DNA of 64,000 nucleotides from Juglans regia. Its lineage: Eukaryota > Streptophyta > Magnoliopsida > Fagales > Juglandaceae. The first letter of the stretch is position 1; every line of letters starts with the position of its first letter. Both the position numbers and the translations under genes were made by a program. The stretch is taken from the NCBI RefSeq assembly GCF_001411555.2, contig NC_049904.1, positions 29,277,370-29,341,369 on the forward strand. Direction: 5' to 3'. Positions 48,601 to 59,169 of the stretch are shown here, in pieces. The notes under the pieces were generated by a model. The model saw nothing but the letters and a program-made list of their open reading frames with translations, had not been told where the DNA came from and did not search any database.

Positions 48601-51600
48601 TGCCCTTCAAAACATGGGTTTATGCTAAAAGGTGATGAGCTTGAAGGTAAACTAGATATGTTGGACAAGAAAGATGGAGGCATTGAAAAGGATCCAAGTT
48701 GTGTTTGCTCTACATCATGCCAAGATGACCAGGAAGATAGTATCTCAAAAACGAAGACATTTGGGAGATTTTCACTGGCTGATTCAGATGCCAAATGTGA
48801 AAATTTCAGTGTAATGGCACCTAAAACTGCAGTGCCAGTCTCACCACGTATCAAATCCATATCTGCCGAATCCAATCAAGAGAATGATGAAAACTCATCT
48901 CTAGCGTTTGGACTCAGCCAAAGGTTACTAGCAACTGGTTTGTACAAAAAAGTTTCAGATGTCCATGATGACAATCTTGAACCTGCTAGTTCTATGAATG
49001 CTAGTGGTTTGGAGCAATTTAGTGGGCAACATAGAGTTGTGAATCAAACAATTCCTGAGAAAAAACTTGAAGAGCGGCTTGGACATGGCTCTCCTGTAGA
49101 TTCACTTACTTCTTCACCGCCACTAGAACATATGAAAATATCTTTCCATCCTCTAAATGGCTCTGAGACTTCCAAACTGAAACTGAATTTTCCTGATGCA
49201 AATCAATGTTTTGAAGGCATAAGAGACATGTTTCCATCATTTCAGTTGGTCCCTGAGCATAGTATTCCCATGAATGACTTTGGTTTTGAGTCTGATGATG
49301 ACACATTTTGTAGATCATCTCCTTATATGTCCGATGATTGCCACAGCCATCACTCTGCATCAAATTCTGAGCAGTGGGAATCTGGTGAAACTCCTAAAAG
49401 CAAGGATCCCGAACCCCATGATGCCTTATGTGGAATCTCGTCAGCGGAATCTATATCAACCTATCAGGAGCTTGGGAGAATAATCAACAATGGTATCCAC
49501 ATTGATTGTGGAATTAGAATTGCAGATACTGGGAATGGTGTGGAACCTTCTTTGTCTGGTTCTCTGCTTGATCTTCCCAATTTTGATACCGTGAACCCTG
49601 TACTTCAGCAAGTGACAAATGAAGATTCTAATCTCCTCAAGTTGGAATGTTCTGGACAGCTTATACCACAACCACCACCTCTCCCTCCAGTACAGTGGAG
49701 GGTATCAAAACCCAATTTTTATGTGATAGAATACCAACAAGACAATGTCTCTGACGCCCTAATGCATGCATCTGATCTGAAACATTTTGGATCCGCAATG
49801 TCTCAGCAACCAAAGCCAACCCCAGAGAAGCAACAACGAACTAATGAGGAGGCTGCTGCAATAGTACAGATGGGCAAGGTACCTTGGTAGTGTTGTCAAT
49901 TTTTCATTTTGATAAGTGATAATGCTGTTTGTTGTTGTTTTACGATTCGTAATATTATATCTTCAATTAAACAGAGTTTTATTTGTATAGCAGCAGGACC
50001 AGCAGAAGTTGAATGAGCAGAAAGAAGCGAATCGAGCTATGAATGGCAAGGAGATGGATGAAAGGGAAAATTTCCTACAACAAATCAGATCAAAAGTGAG
50101 TAGCCATTTGGCCCATTTCCTTGTGTTTTGGGTGCTTTTAAAATTCTTGGTAAATATGAAAGCTATCCCTATATCAGACTTATTTGGATTAGACCAGGGA
50201 GTGTCCAAATATATATTAAAACAATTTGGGATTCTTGAGATTTGAGAATTTGTGCTTGCGAGAGTTAGGCTTCGTTTGGAAAGTAAACTCATCTCAACTC
50301 ATCATTACAACTTTTTCAAATTCCAACACAAAATATAATAAACAATTCAACTTTTTCAAATTTTAAAATAATAATAATAATAAAAAATAATATTTTAACA
50401 ATATTTTATCATCTCAACTCAACTCAGTTCAACATCCAAACGTACCCTTAGTTGGCCTTTAATCTGCCCAAACTTCCTTAGAGCACTCTCATTGGCATAG
50501 CCATATGCGAGTGAAATCTATAATATGGCTAAAATGAAGTAAAAGTGGCTGGCATTGGCTTAGGCATCCTTGGGCCATCCAGGTTTTTAGCTACAGTGGT
50601 TCAACATATATGTTGAACTACAGTAGCGTAGTCATTTAATATTTTATTGTTTTTTCTCTCACCACATACAATTTCATTTCCCTCGATTTCATTTCTCACA
50701 TTTTCTCTTAACATATTTTTTTCCTTTCACACAACCTACGCAGCTCTCCAGGAAAAGCATAAAGCATTAAACTTAGGATCTTGATCATCTTTTATCAGTT
50801 AACTGCTTCATGGGAAAAGAAAATGAAAATGAAATTTATAATTTATGAAAGAGTATTAAATTATAAAAATAACAATAAAAGAGTATTAAAAAAAATGATC
50901 TTTTACGCATTATCATCTTTTACGCACTTTATGAAAGAGTATTAAAAACTCTTTTCATAAAATGATCTCTTACTACTTTTATGAGAACAAGAAAATAATC
51001 TTGTTGGAGATTATGAAAATGAAAATAAAATAGTATTAAAAAATGCATTAAAAAAGTAGATAAAAAATAATAATATTTTATCATTATAGAGAGTGAGATG
51101 GCTAATCCAATGTGGAGTTCAAGTTTTGAGTGATTAGGCAAAAGTTCAAAAGTAGTATATTAGCCAAACTTTGCCTAATCCAATGAGGATGCTTATTTGA
51201 GGATGACGGCTTCTACTGTGTTAGTTCTGCAGGATTATAAAGAAAGTTCATAAATCTTTCTTGATAAGTTTTGTTTCTTATCCATGAAAGGAAAAGTAGG
51301 GAAATACATGTTTCACCTTATTTTGCCAGTGCAACAGCATTTACACCTTTATGTTCTCTCTTTCTATCAACTTCCAGTTCACCAGATGAAGTACATTTAG
51401 CTTTGAATTTTCATCATCATGATTGATATCCACTCTCTCCCGAATTCTTTAGTGCTAATTTCTCAATTTTACCTCCTGTTGTCCCAAGATTGCGGTGTTG
51501 GTTGTTTCAGTCTTTATTTATTTATTTTTATTTTTAATGATGGGGGAACCACCCCACGGCAAGGCCCTTAGGACTCACCCATGGAACCTAAACTCCCGGG

Positions 51601-52303
51601 GAGACTAGCACTGCAACCCACTGCTCCATGGCCTCCCACCTAAATCTCAGTTTGATCCCCGGGGGAATCAAACTTGTGACATAGGGCTCATGCACACAAG
51701 TTCGCCCTTACCACTTGGGCTACCCATGGATTGGTCGTTTCAGTCTTCCCTCTCTTTTTCTGTCTCTCATCCTTTTTTTCTATTTGTCAGCACAATGAAT
51801 TCATGAGATTTAAATATCAAACAACAACACTCATTTGTAATATCATAATTATCTACACTCTGTAGTTTACATGCTAACTTCCAGCAGGACTAACTGTGGG
51901 GTCCATGAGGCTGAAGTTAACGTGCGTTTTGAGCATGTTTATTTCTGACTGACTGTATATATCTAAACTCAAGATTTTAGTTTACATACTAAATCCAATC
52001 AAGAGAGTTTAGTTTGCTCACAAACTTGTGATCTTTCTATATGATCCCAGTCATTTAGTCTGAGACGCACAATGACAACCAAGCCAACTAGTACACCAGG
52101 ACCTGCTACAGATTTCAAAGTCACTGCCATTTTGGAGAAAGCTAATGCTATTCGCCAGGTTCGCTATCCATACTGCTTCCCTTTGTTTCCTTCATTTTCA
52201 TTCTCCTGCCATGCGTAACGCCATGAAACTCAAGGGTTGAGAAACTTTTCAGGTTATTGGGAGTGATCGTGGGGATGATGATGATACCTGGAGTGATGCT
52301 TGA
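39695..52303 (+). CDS. SCAR: SCAR/WAVE family protein, nine exons
   Basis: SCAR is the activating subunit of the plant WAVE complex, which switches on ARP2/3 actin nucleation in trichome and epidermal cell shaping. My exon model is 39695-39849, 41596-41759, 45930-46053, 46195-46327, 46763-46830, 46920-49878, 49991-50095, 52051-52158 and 52253-52303. All introns are GT-AG with matching phases, giving about 1288 residues. Exons 1-4 encode the SCAR homology domain: [20 protein letters not shown], then [59 protein letters not shown] and KRYSDPTFF. Exon 6 is long, acidic and poorly conserved, ending with a [12 protein letters not shown] proline motif. The last three exons encode the WH2 helix ([17 protein letters not shown]), the connector ([13 protein letters not shown]) and the acidic tail ending DDDDTWSDA. 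All key regions are present, so the gene looks functional. Residues 216-438 or so contain internal duplications. The frame opening at 46921 starts with TTG and is an exon interior, not a start. Which SCAR paralogue (1-4) is unclear. Confidence 0.94.
40224..40686. mobile_element. Solo LTR in SCAR intron 1
   Basis: 463 bp starting TGTTATGAAAAAGG and ending AAACCCAACA, with a perfect 5-bp duplication TTAGG at 40219-40223 and 40687-40691. It contains the ACATGGTTCGACAACGTACC stretch that I associate with plant copia-like LTRs. No internal region is present, so it is a recombination product. The orientation is not settled. Confidence 0.8.
40700..41110 (+). other. Coding-like segment in SCAR intron 1, unidentified
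   Basis: From 40751 an ATG opens a frame of just over 50 codons ([18 protein letters not shown], then [18 protein letters not shown]). After a stop, similar-composition sequence continues. It reads like protein-derived sequence but I do not recognise a family. It could be a captured gene fragment or chance. Confidence 0.3.
42285..42421 (-). mobile_element. Poly(A)-tailed retroposon fragment
   Basis: On the minus strand a segment containing GAAACTCCTTGTCGAGGGCC and GACACCCGGTGCCAATC ends in an A run (T run at 42286-42299). This is the shape of a SINE or the 3' end of a LINE. I remember similar sequence as a common plant repeat but cannot name it. It lies directly beside the LINE insertion point. 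Confidence 0.5.
42437..45814 (+). mobile_element. 5'-truncated L1-type LINE in SCAR intron 2
   Basis: The 3.4-kb sense-strand insertion is flanked by a perfect 15-bp duplication CTTTATATTTTTGGG (42422-42436 and 45815-45829) and ends in a short A tail. It begins within the endonuclease: [10 protein letters not shown], then [13 protein letters not shown] and CSDHFPILL. The reverse transcriptase follows, with [37 protein letters not shown] and [15 protein letters not shown]. The catalytic FADD box is changed to FVDV near 44145. A frameshift follows before the [14 protein letters not shown] block at 44217. A zinc-binding domain with [18 protein letters not shown] near 45345 closes the ORF. No RNase H is seen. 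Several stops make it inactive. Confidence 0.92.
46921..47280 (+). repeat. Three tandem 120-bp units in SCAR exon 6
   Basis: Units start at 46921, 47041 and 47161, each 40 codons. The second and third differ at only a handful of bases; the first is more diverged. The shared protein block is QFTS-(I/L), then QTASAVD and [10 protein letters not shown]. All copies keep the reading frame. Confidence 0.92.
47382..47999 (+). repeat. Two tandem 309-bp units in SCAR exon 6
   Basis: The unit beginning AGTTTTTCCTGATGAGCA starts at 47382 and again at 47691, giving 103-codon copies (VFPDEQTKA through NGNQIN and ESEP). They differ by only a few percent. The reading frame is kept. Confidence 0.93.
50268..50447. 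mobile_element. Harbinger-like MITE in SCAR intron 7
   Basis: 180 bp with ends GGCTTCGTTTGGA and, in reverse complement, GGGTACGTTTGGA, flanked by TTA on both sides (50265-50267, 50448-50450). The core has ACTTTTTCAAATT and CATCTCAACTCAACTCA motifs. A TTA duplication fits PIF/Harbinger (Tourist-like) elements. Confidence 0.75.
50481..51192. mobile_element. MITE-like element in SCAR intron 7
   Basis: The left end GAGCACTCTCATTGGCATAG and the right end, reverse-complemented as GCATCCTCATTGGATTAGGC, form an imperfect inverted repeat. TTA lies on both sides. The interior is AT-rich without ORF. Confidence 0.6.
51515..51730 (-). mobile_element. tRNA-derived SINE in SCAR intron 7
   Basis: On the minus strand it begins near CCATGGGTAGCCCAAGTGG. 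An A-box-like TAGCCCAAGTGG and a B-box-like GTTTGATTCCCCC follow at pol III spacing. The far end is A-rich with AAATAAATAAA. A 17-base duplication TTGGTxGTTTCAGTCTT (one mismatch) flanks it at 51498-51514 and 51731-51747. Confidence 0.82.
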
Positions 52304-53090
52304 TTTAATCCTTTCGGTTGGGTCCATGATAAACAACTCTCCTATGGCTTTGAGTAGAGTTGTGAGGGGTAGCATTACTGTACATGTGAATAATCCTAGT
52401 TTTTTTCTTTCTTTTTTTTTAACTAATTATAGGGGTTCCTTGTATCATATTGTGATCAATTTTTTGATTCCTTGGTAAATGTATGTTGTAAGCAATTAGA
52501 TAAACACTTGAGGTTGAGTACAATGTAATCTGCATATTTGAGGCAGCAATTTATGCGTAATGCCGGAAAAATGTGATGGTTTTGTTTAGGAGTGTACAAT
52601 AAAGTCACATGGCTGACCTAGTCCGACTCAAAATAACCGACCCGGTAAGAAGACGTCGGATTCCGGAAAGTTCCGATTATATTTTGGCAGTTGTTGGGTC
52701 GGGTTGGGTAATAACCGGATACCTAATTATCTACCCAAATTACCCGAAATATATGTTAAACAATGTCGTTCAATTTTGATTAAAAAGAATAAACAATAAA
52801 TAAAATGGAAGCAGGTCAGGTTGGAAAGGACGGTTTTTTCAGAATATTTCTTGGGTCAGAAACTTGGCTGGACCTTTTGTTTCGGAAATATTTATTCCGA
52901 CTCGAAACAATTTTAGATCGGGTCATAGATTTGACTTCTTACTGTTTCGTTGTGCATTAGCATTGTTGAACGGTTTAAGCCTGAAAAAAAAAAACTTGTG
53001 GCGTTATGGGGCGCCACTGGCCAACAGGCCTTTAGCTTTGATGACTGAGATTCTATGACTAATATTAGGCATGTTGGTTGTATTACGTTT
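52304..53090. other. SCAR 3' region and unresolved repeat
   Basis: The 3' UTR probably ends within about 300 bp of the stop, where AATAAAG appears near 52600. From about 52586 the sequence GGAGTGTACAATAAAG, with CCGACCCGG motifs after it, resembles the left end of the hAT-like MITE family. I could not locate a right end. Confidence 0.4.
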
Positions 53091-53640
53091 CAATAATTGC
53101 TCTATTATTATCGGTTTCTCTTATCTTTTGGGTGTGGGTACTAACATTTTTATAGAATTGTCTGCCTTAAGATTTGATTTAACTTTGTGCTATGAATTAA
53201 GCATAATTGATTTGGATGTTTAGATTGACTCCCTTATTATGGTTAAGTGTCTTAATAAAGATTCTTTTACTCTTAGATTTATTCAGATATTTGAGATGAT
53301 ATTTTACATGTCAAAAATTATTTTCCTTTTAGTATTAATCATGTTTACAAAGAAGGTAATGCATTAGCAGACCATCTAGCAAATTATGGTACTATGAGAC
53401 AAACGGTAAGTTATTTTGTCTCTCTTTCAACTCTCTTAGTATATGATCGCTCTAGTTCTTCCTACTATTAGGCACCAAGTTTTTTAGGTTATTTTTTAGT
53501 CTTCTTGGAAGCTTTATATAAGGTTTTTATTTTTTTTAGGAACTTGATTTTGGACTTTTACTTTATATCTTTGTAACCCTCAATTTTCTTTATTTGTACA
53601 AGGTATTCCCCCGCTATAAGTGAGGGTAATTGATAAAATT
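53090..53640 (+). mobile_element. LINE RNase H relic
   Basis: Interrupted frames spell an L1-associated RNase H end: IELSALRFDLTLCYELSIIDLDV, then DSLIMVKCLNKDSFTLRFIQIF, and after a frameshift INHVYKEGNALADHLANYG. Only the 3' portion is left. Confidence 0.7.
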
Positions 53641-53658
53641 AGAGTATCGTTCTCCTCT

Positions 53659-53685
53659 TATATATATATATATATATATATATAT
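53659..53685. repeat. (TA)n at Tat element insertion point, left
   Basis: A TA run directly abuts the 5' LTR. A second run at 61891-61915 abuts the 3' LTR. Confidence 0.85.
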
Positions 53686-54093
53686 AGGAAGTGAGAAATA
53701 GAGGGCCTAGCTAGAACGCCCATAACCCTGGGGCTGACGGCCCACCCTTCCCCTCTACGAGGGCCCGTTGACCGAAAAGGGAGATCCCTCGCATTTAATG
53801 AGATAGTCAGGGACGCATGCGAGGGGGGCCTGGGAAAGGACAGGCCACTGATAGACCACATTTCGAGAAGCACGGGCATACGGAAATCTAGGAAGACAAG
53901 TCGCAACGGAGGGAAAGAGGGACGGTTTTTAAGCTTGTAAGATAACTTCGTTTGGGCTCTCAGAAGATTTGAGACTCCATGCGTCATCTGACTTTGGTAT
54001 CGGTGGCTTCTCGGCCACAGTCAACCTTTTCCTTTCCCCCTTAAAGGTACCCGTTAGTGGCCCTGGTGGACAGTTACAAAATACGTCTCAACA
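53686..54093 (+). repeat. 5' LTR of Tat-lineage element
   Basis: About 408 bp ending GTCTCAACA. It matches 61474-61891 throughout, for example TAGAGGGCCTAG near the start, GTCGCAACGGAGGGAAAGAG and TTGAGACTCC. The first bases are uncertain because TG is not preserved at the edge. Confidence 0.85.
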
Positions 54094-54110
54094 ATTGGCA
54101 TTTTCTGTGG
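54094..54110 (+). other. Primer-binding-site region of Tat element
   Basis: ATTGGCATTTTCTGTGGG directly follows the LTR end. It is a mutated form of the GC-rich motif usual for this lineage. Confidence 0.5.
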
Positions 54111-54389
54111 GATTCGAGTTATCTTGGCCTAACAACGTCAACGTGTCTTTTGTAACACCCATCGAGACCCGCGATCTTATGGCTGGAGTGCCGTCAACCT
54201 CGGCCTACGACAGGCCCTTGCCTCAAATGAAGGAACACGTGACAAAGTTTCTCCTTAAAGTGGAGAAGCTAGAATGCGGCAAGGGGCGGGATGGAGCTAG
54301 CGTGTCCCTCCTCGCCGGCTCTCTTTCCACCCCTTGCTCGTCGACTAGGAAATGGAGGTCCGAGACGAACAAAACCTGAAACAATAAGA

Positions 54390-55260
54390 GACCGACAAAC
54401 GTCTGGAGCTGATACCCCTAGATGCCACCCGCCTCGAGAGGAGGGTGAGGATCAAGATGAGAATGGGCACGGAAATGAGATCCTGGTTGATAGAGCTCCT
54501 CGCAAACCATCAGGATGTGTTCGCCTGGCAGCACTCTGGCATGCACGGTAGTGACATGGAATAATTGAGCACCGCCTGAGCGTTCGCCTAGACGCCAGAA
54601 AGGTTTGACATAAAAGGTGAAGTTTTAGCACGGAGAAGTATTCTACGATCGCAGGGGATGTCGATTGACTACTGGCGGCAGGGTTCATTCGAAAGGCCAA
54701 CTACCCGGAATGGCCTTCCAACGTGTTCCTGGTCTGAAAATCAAGCGGCAAATGGAGGATGTGTGTAGACTTCACCGATTAGAACAAGGCTTGTCCTAAG
54801 GATAGCTTCCCCCTACCATGCATCGACCTGATCGCCGATTCGACAGCAGGCCACAAGATGTTGAGTTTCATCGACGCCTACTCTAGATATAACCAAATAC
54901 AGATGAGCTCGAAAAACGAAGAGAATACATCTTTCATAACAAACCGCGACCTCTATTACTACTATGTGATGCCCTTCAGTCTCAAAAACGTTGGGGCCAC
55001 CTATAAACAAGATGTTCAAAAAGCAGATAGGGCGCAATGTGGAGATATGTTGATGACCTCTTGGTCAAAAGCCAAGACCTTGAAGGGCATCCGGATGACT
55101 TGCGGGAAGCTTTCGCAACCCTCCAGAAATACGGGATGAAGCCTAACCCTACGAAGTGCACCTTTGGAGTTGGGTCAGGGAAGTTCTTAGGGTTCATGGT
55201 CTTAGAGAAGGGATTGAGGCAAATTCGGAAAAGATCCAGGCCGCGCTCAACATGAAGCCC
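54390..55260 (+). pseudogene. Tat reverse transcriptase, interrupted
   Basis: The linker before the RT domain reads LIELLANHQDVFAW near 54480-54530. The RT core follows: DFTD-stop-NKACPKDSFPLP near 54770-54825, then FIDAYSRYNQIQM and YYYVMPFSLKNVGATY. The catalytic YVDDLLVKS is intact at 55046-55072. The thumb region NPTKCTFGVGSGKFLGFMV follows. A TAG replaces the residue between FTD and NKACP, and several frame changes occur. This domain would copy the element RNA in virus-like particles if intact. Confidence 0.85.
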
Positions 55261-55389
55261 CCTAGACCTTGAATGAAGTCCAGAGGCCCGCCGAGAGAGT
55301 GGTGACGCTTAACCAGTTAGTCTCTCGATCCACCTCCAAGTGCTCGTCTTTCCTCCAAGTGTTATGGAAAACTCGCGAGTGAGATAACA

Positions 55390-56170
55390 ACTGTGAGGAG
55401 GCGCTCGCCCGACTTAAAGATGTATCTTGCCAACCCACCACTATTGAATCAAATGATCCCGGGAGAGGATTTATACCTCTACCTCTTTGTCACCGCCATC
55501 GGCGTCTTGGCAGCATTGGTGGGGGAGGAGGGTAAGGCGCAGCGCCCTGTCTACTACATCAATTGCGCATTGAGGGGAGCAGAATCCATGTACCCACCTA
55601 TGGAGCTGTTGGCGTTTGCGTTGGTGATAGCCGCCCGTCAACTCAAGCCGTACTTCCAAGCGCACTCGATCAAAGTCCTCACCAAGGTGCTACTGAAGAA
55701 GATCCTGCAACACCCGGACATGTCCGGGCGCCTAGTGAGCTAGTCGATTGAGTTGAGCGAGTTCAACATATACTATGTTCCCTAGATGGCGATTAAGGGA
55801 CAAGCCCTGGCAGAATTTATCTCTGAAATTATGAGACCATGCGAGGAGGGCCCCTTTCCTACACTTGAGGGCCGCCCATGGCACATTTTATGCGTGGAAG
55901 TGTATGTAGTCTCAAACAAGGGGGAAGAGGCGTACCACACAATGAGGCTCGCCTTCAAGACCACTAACAATGAGGCGGAATATGAGGAGGGGCAACTAGG
56001 GATGGCGTGAAAGTAAAAGCAGACTCGGAAGTGGTGGTGAATCAGGTCGAGAGAGATTACGTGAAGGGCGAGAAACTCCAGCTCTACCGGTAGCGAGTAT
56101 GGGAAGAATGTGACCTGCAACTTCGACATCGAGCAAATTCCCTGAAGGGACAACTAAAAAGCAGATCAGC
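55390..56170 (+). pseudogene. Tat RNase H and duplicated RNase H-like region, broken
   Basis: The first part (55450-55740) has the RNase H-like block YLYLFVTAIGVLAALVGEE, then RPVYYINCALRGAESMYPPMELLAFALVIAARQLKPYFQ and HPDMSGRLVS. A second, badly degraded part (55786-56160) has IKGQALAEFISEI and KTTNNEAEYEE. This corresponds to the additional archaeal-type RNase H of Tat elements. Stops and frameshifts separate them. Confidence 0.75.
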
Positions 56171-56399
56171 TAGCCAGGGCCACATCGGGTATGGAAGACG
56201 TCGAGTTGCCATGGGAAGCTACCATGCGGGTGGTGGGAATCAAGGGATAGGGGCCACAGTTGTCGAACTAGGAGACACCACGCCGAAGTGGGCCCGAGAG
56301 ATAGGTGAGTTCTTGGCTACTGGAGAATTGCCGGCACAGAAGCACGAGGCAAAGAAGGTGAGAAACTGGGTCGCCCAGTTCACCTTGCTAGATGAAAAG

Positions 56400-57352
56400 T
56401 TGTACAAGTGAGGCTTCTCTTCCTCCCTCCTCAAGTTCATCTCTCCGGAAGAAGCCAATACGTCATGGCAAAGATACATGAAGGAGTTTACGACTATCAC
56501 TTGGGCAGAAGAAATCTAGCGGGACAGATGCTAAAAGCAGTTTACTATTGGCCCGGGCCCTCCGAGACATGGAGGAATTCGTTCGGATGTGCAAGGCATG
56601 CCATGTACATGCATCGGTGTCTCACTGCCTGCCAGTGGAGATGTCATCCATTGTCTCCCCTTAGCCCTTCGCACAATGGGGATTGGACATTGTCGGATTG
56701 ATGCCGAAGGGAAAAAACGGAGCCAAGTTCATCCTGGTGGCAATGGACTATTTCACCAAGTGGGTCGAGGCAGAGCCCTATGCCACCATCACCTGGCTCA
56801 ACGTGACCCAATTCTTGTGGAAAACTGTGGTATGCCGGTATGGCATTCCCCGATTCATTATAAACAACAATACCAGGCAATTCGACTTAGACCATCACAA
56901 AAACTAGTGCACCAAATTAGGAATAAAGGTTAAGTACTCATCTCCGGGGCACCCACAAGCCAATGACCAAGTACAGGTCACGAACAAGACCCTCGTGGAA
57001 ATTTTTAAGAAAAGACTGGCGGCCAAGAAGGGGGTGTGGGAAGAAGAGTTATCGGGCGTCCTATGGGGGCATACAGAACCTCGATACGAACCCCCACCGG
57101 GCAAACTCCATTCTCCTTGGTATACAGAAACGAGGTGCTTGTGCCCGCAGAGGTGGGCATGCCAACCTTTCGACCTCGATACGAACCCCCACCGGGCAAA
57201 CTCCATTCTCCTTGGTATACAGAAACGAGGTGCTTGTGCCCGCAGAGGTGGGCATGCCAACCTTTCGAGTCCAACATATTGAGGAGGAAGCGAACGAAGA
57301 AAGCCTGCATACAAGCCTGGACCTAGCAGACGAAATGAGGGATGTAGCCTAG
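56400..57352 (+). pseudogene. Tat integrase, broken
   Basis: The zinc-binding part has HEGVYDYHLG and the cysteine pair near 56590-56610. The core has DIVGLMPKGKNGAKFILVAMDYFTKWVEAEP at 56686-56775. The usual second catalytic Asp (IISDNGTQFD) reads IINNNTRQFD here. The catalytic Glu (GQVEVTN) is Gln in NDQVQVTN near 56960. A 95-bp duplication at 57078-57267 breaks the frame. Confidence 0.82.
57078..57267 (+). repeat. Two-copy 95-bp tandem duplication in integrase
   Basis: ACCTCGATACGAACCCCCAC starts at 57078 and again at 57173. The copies look identical by eye. The period is not a multiple of three. Confidence 0.93.
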
Positions 57353-57694
57353 GGGAAAGCAGCCTCCGACAAAAGGAAGACCAAGCAATACTTCAACTGA
57401 CCGACCTCGGTCGTTCAAGGAAGGGGACTTGGTATTGAGGGAAACGAGAGTGACAACTCAAGACGAGGGAAAGCTATGCCTGAGATGGGAGGGGTCCTAT
57501 ATGGTGATGACCTTCCACAGACCAGGAACGTACTGGCTCAAGGACGCCAAGGGGCGAGCACTACCACGGCCGTGGAACCTAGCACCTAAAAAAAATATTA
57601 TGTATGAGAGTGGAGGAGTTGAGAAAGAGAATGTACCCGATAATCAATGATATACTAGAACAATTTCATCAAGTCTACCCAGTGATGCCTCCTC

Positions 57695-58530
57695 AACCCA
57701 ATGCGGTCGATTCTAGATCCCGCATGGTCCTCGAGGCCGATACTTCCCACTTGGACCTCCCAAGGTGAGGAGGAGAATACCTCTCCAAAATGACCCAGTC
57801 TCCCCCTCGTCGCCCACAGCGATCGATTCCAGATTTTGCATGGTCCTCGAGGCCGATCCTTCCAACTTGGACCTCCCAAGGTGAGGAGGGGAATACCTTT
57901 TCAAACTGTCCCAGTCCCCCCTGGTCGCCCACCGTGGTCGACTCCAGATCCAGCCTGATCCCCTAGCCAATGCTCCACACTTAGATCTCCCAAGGCGAAG
58001 AGGGGAACACCTCTCCAAAGTGTCCCAGTCCTCCGCTAGTCACCCAGTGCAATCGATTCCAGATTCTGCCTAGTTTCCGAGGTCGATGCTTCGCACTCAG
58101 ACCTCCCATGGCGAGGTGGAGAACACATCTCCAAAGTATCTCAGTCCTCCCTCAATGCCCAGCACGGTCAATTCCAAATCCTGCCTGGTCCTTGAGGCCA
58201 ATGCTCCGCGCTCGGACCTCCCATGGCGAGGTGGAGAACACATCTCCAAGGTATCTCAGTCCTCCCTTAATGCCCAGCACGGTCAATTCCAAATCCTGCC
58301 TGGTCCTTGAGGCCAATGCTCCGCGCTCGGACCTCCCAAGGCGAGGAGGGGAACACCTTTTCAAAGTGTCCCAGTCTCCCCTCGCCACCCAGCCCAGTCG
58401 ATTCCAGATCCTGTTTGGTTCTCGAGGTTGATGCTCCACACTTGAACATTTCCAAGCGATAAAGGAAACACCTCTCCAAAATGTCTCAGTCCACTCTCTT
58501 CACCCAATGAGATTGATTCTAGATCCTGCT
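57695..58530. repeat. Minisatellite, about seven 115-bp units
   Basis: The motif TGGTCCTCGAGGCC or a close variant recurs near 57725, 57841, 57956, 58071, 58185, 58301 and 58415. Each copy is followed by GACCTCCCAAGG and AACACCTCTCCAAA-like blocks. Units are 114-116 bp and moderately diverged. The array sits between integrase and the 3' LTR. Confidence 0.9.
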
Positions 58531-59169
58531 GCCTATCAGGTAACTCATGAGGCTGTAAAAATAGTTAGGAGAAACTGTGTTCCTTGCCAAAATTTTGAAT
58601 TACAAAGTGCTATAGTTAGAGAGACAGACCAAAAATAATAAGAATAAGTACACAACAAAATGGGCTAAATGTATACACATATACATGAACAAAAGAAAAC
58701 GCGAGGGTGGGGGAGGGGGGGGGGGAAGACATCAGGCATTAGGTGTCGGCCCAAAGAGTCAAGAAAATGGAGTGAAGAGCTGCTCAAATGCAGGGATCTC
58801 AAGTCAAGCTGTAGAAGGGCGACCTTGGGATTCTCCCTGACAAAATGGCGCATCCTCCTAAACCCTGTTGTGCACCTCCCTTGTCGTGAATAACTGGGGG
58901 GAGACCCTTTTCAAATTCCCTTGCGAAGAAGCCAATTTGGATTCAAGTAGAGCCACTTGAGAATTGCGATCGGCATTCTTGGCATGGGCAAGTGCCAACT
59001 CAGCCGGAAGCTATTCCAGCTCCTCCACCCACAATCCAATCTTCTTTTGACTTCACAAAAGGGAGTCACTTAGCCCCATGATTAGCCGGTCTCTCAACTC
59101 GAACTCCCCCTCAAGGCGTCGGGGCTCCAGCCTCAACTCACCCAGCTCCCCCTCGTGTCTCTTGACCTC

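Noticed and set aside
46921..49890. 989-codon frame as a separate intronless gene
   Set aside because: Its first codon is TTG, not ATG, and it is preceded by a splice acceptor at 46918-46919. It is exon 6 of SCAR and stops being coding at the donor at 49879.
51515..51730. Functional tRNA gene
   Set aside because: A and B boxes are present, but the segment is too long, has no cloverleaf that I can draw, and carries an A-rich tail and target duplication, so it is a SINE.
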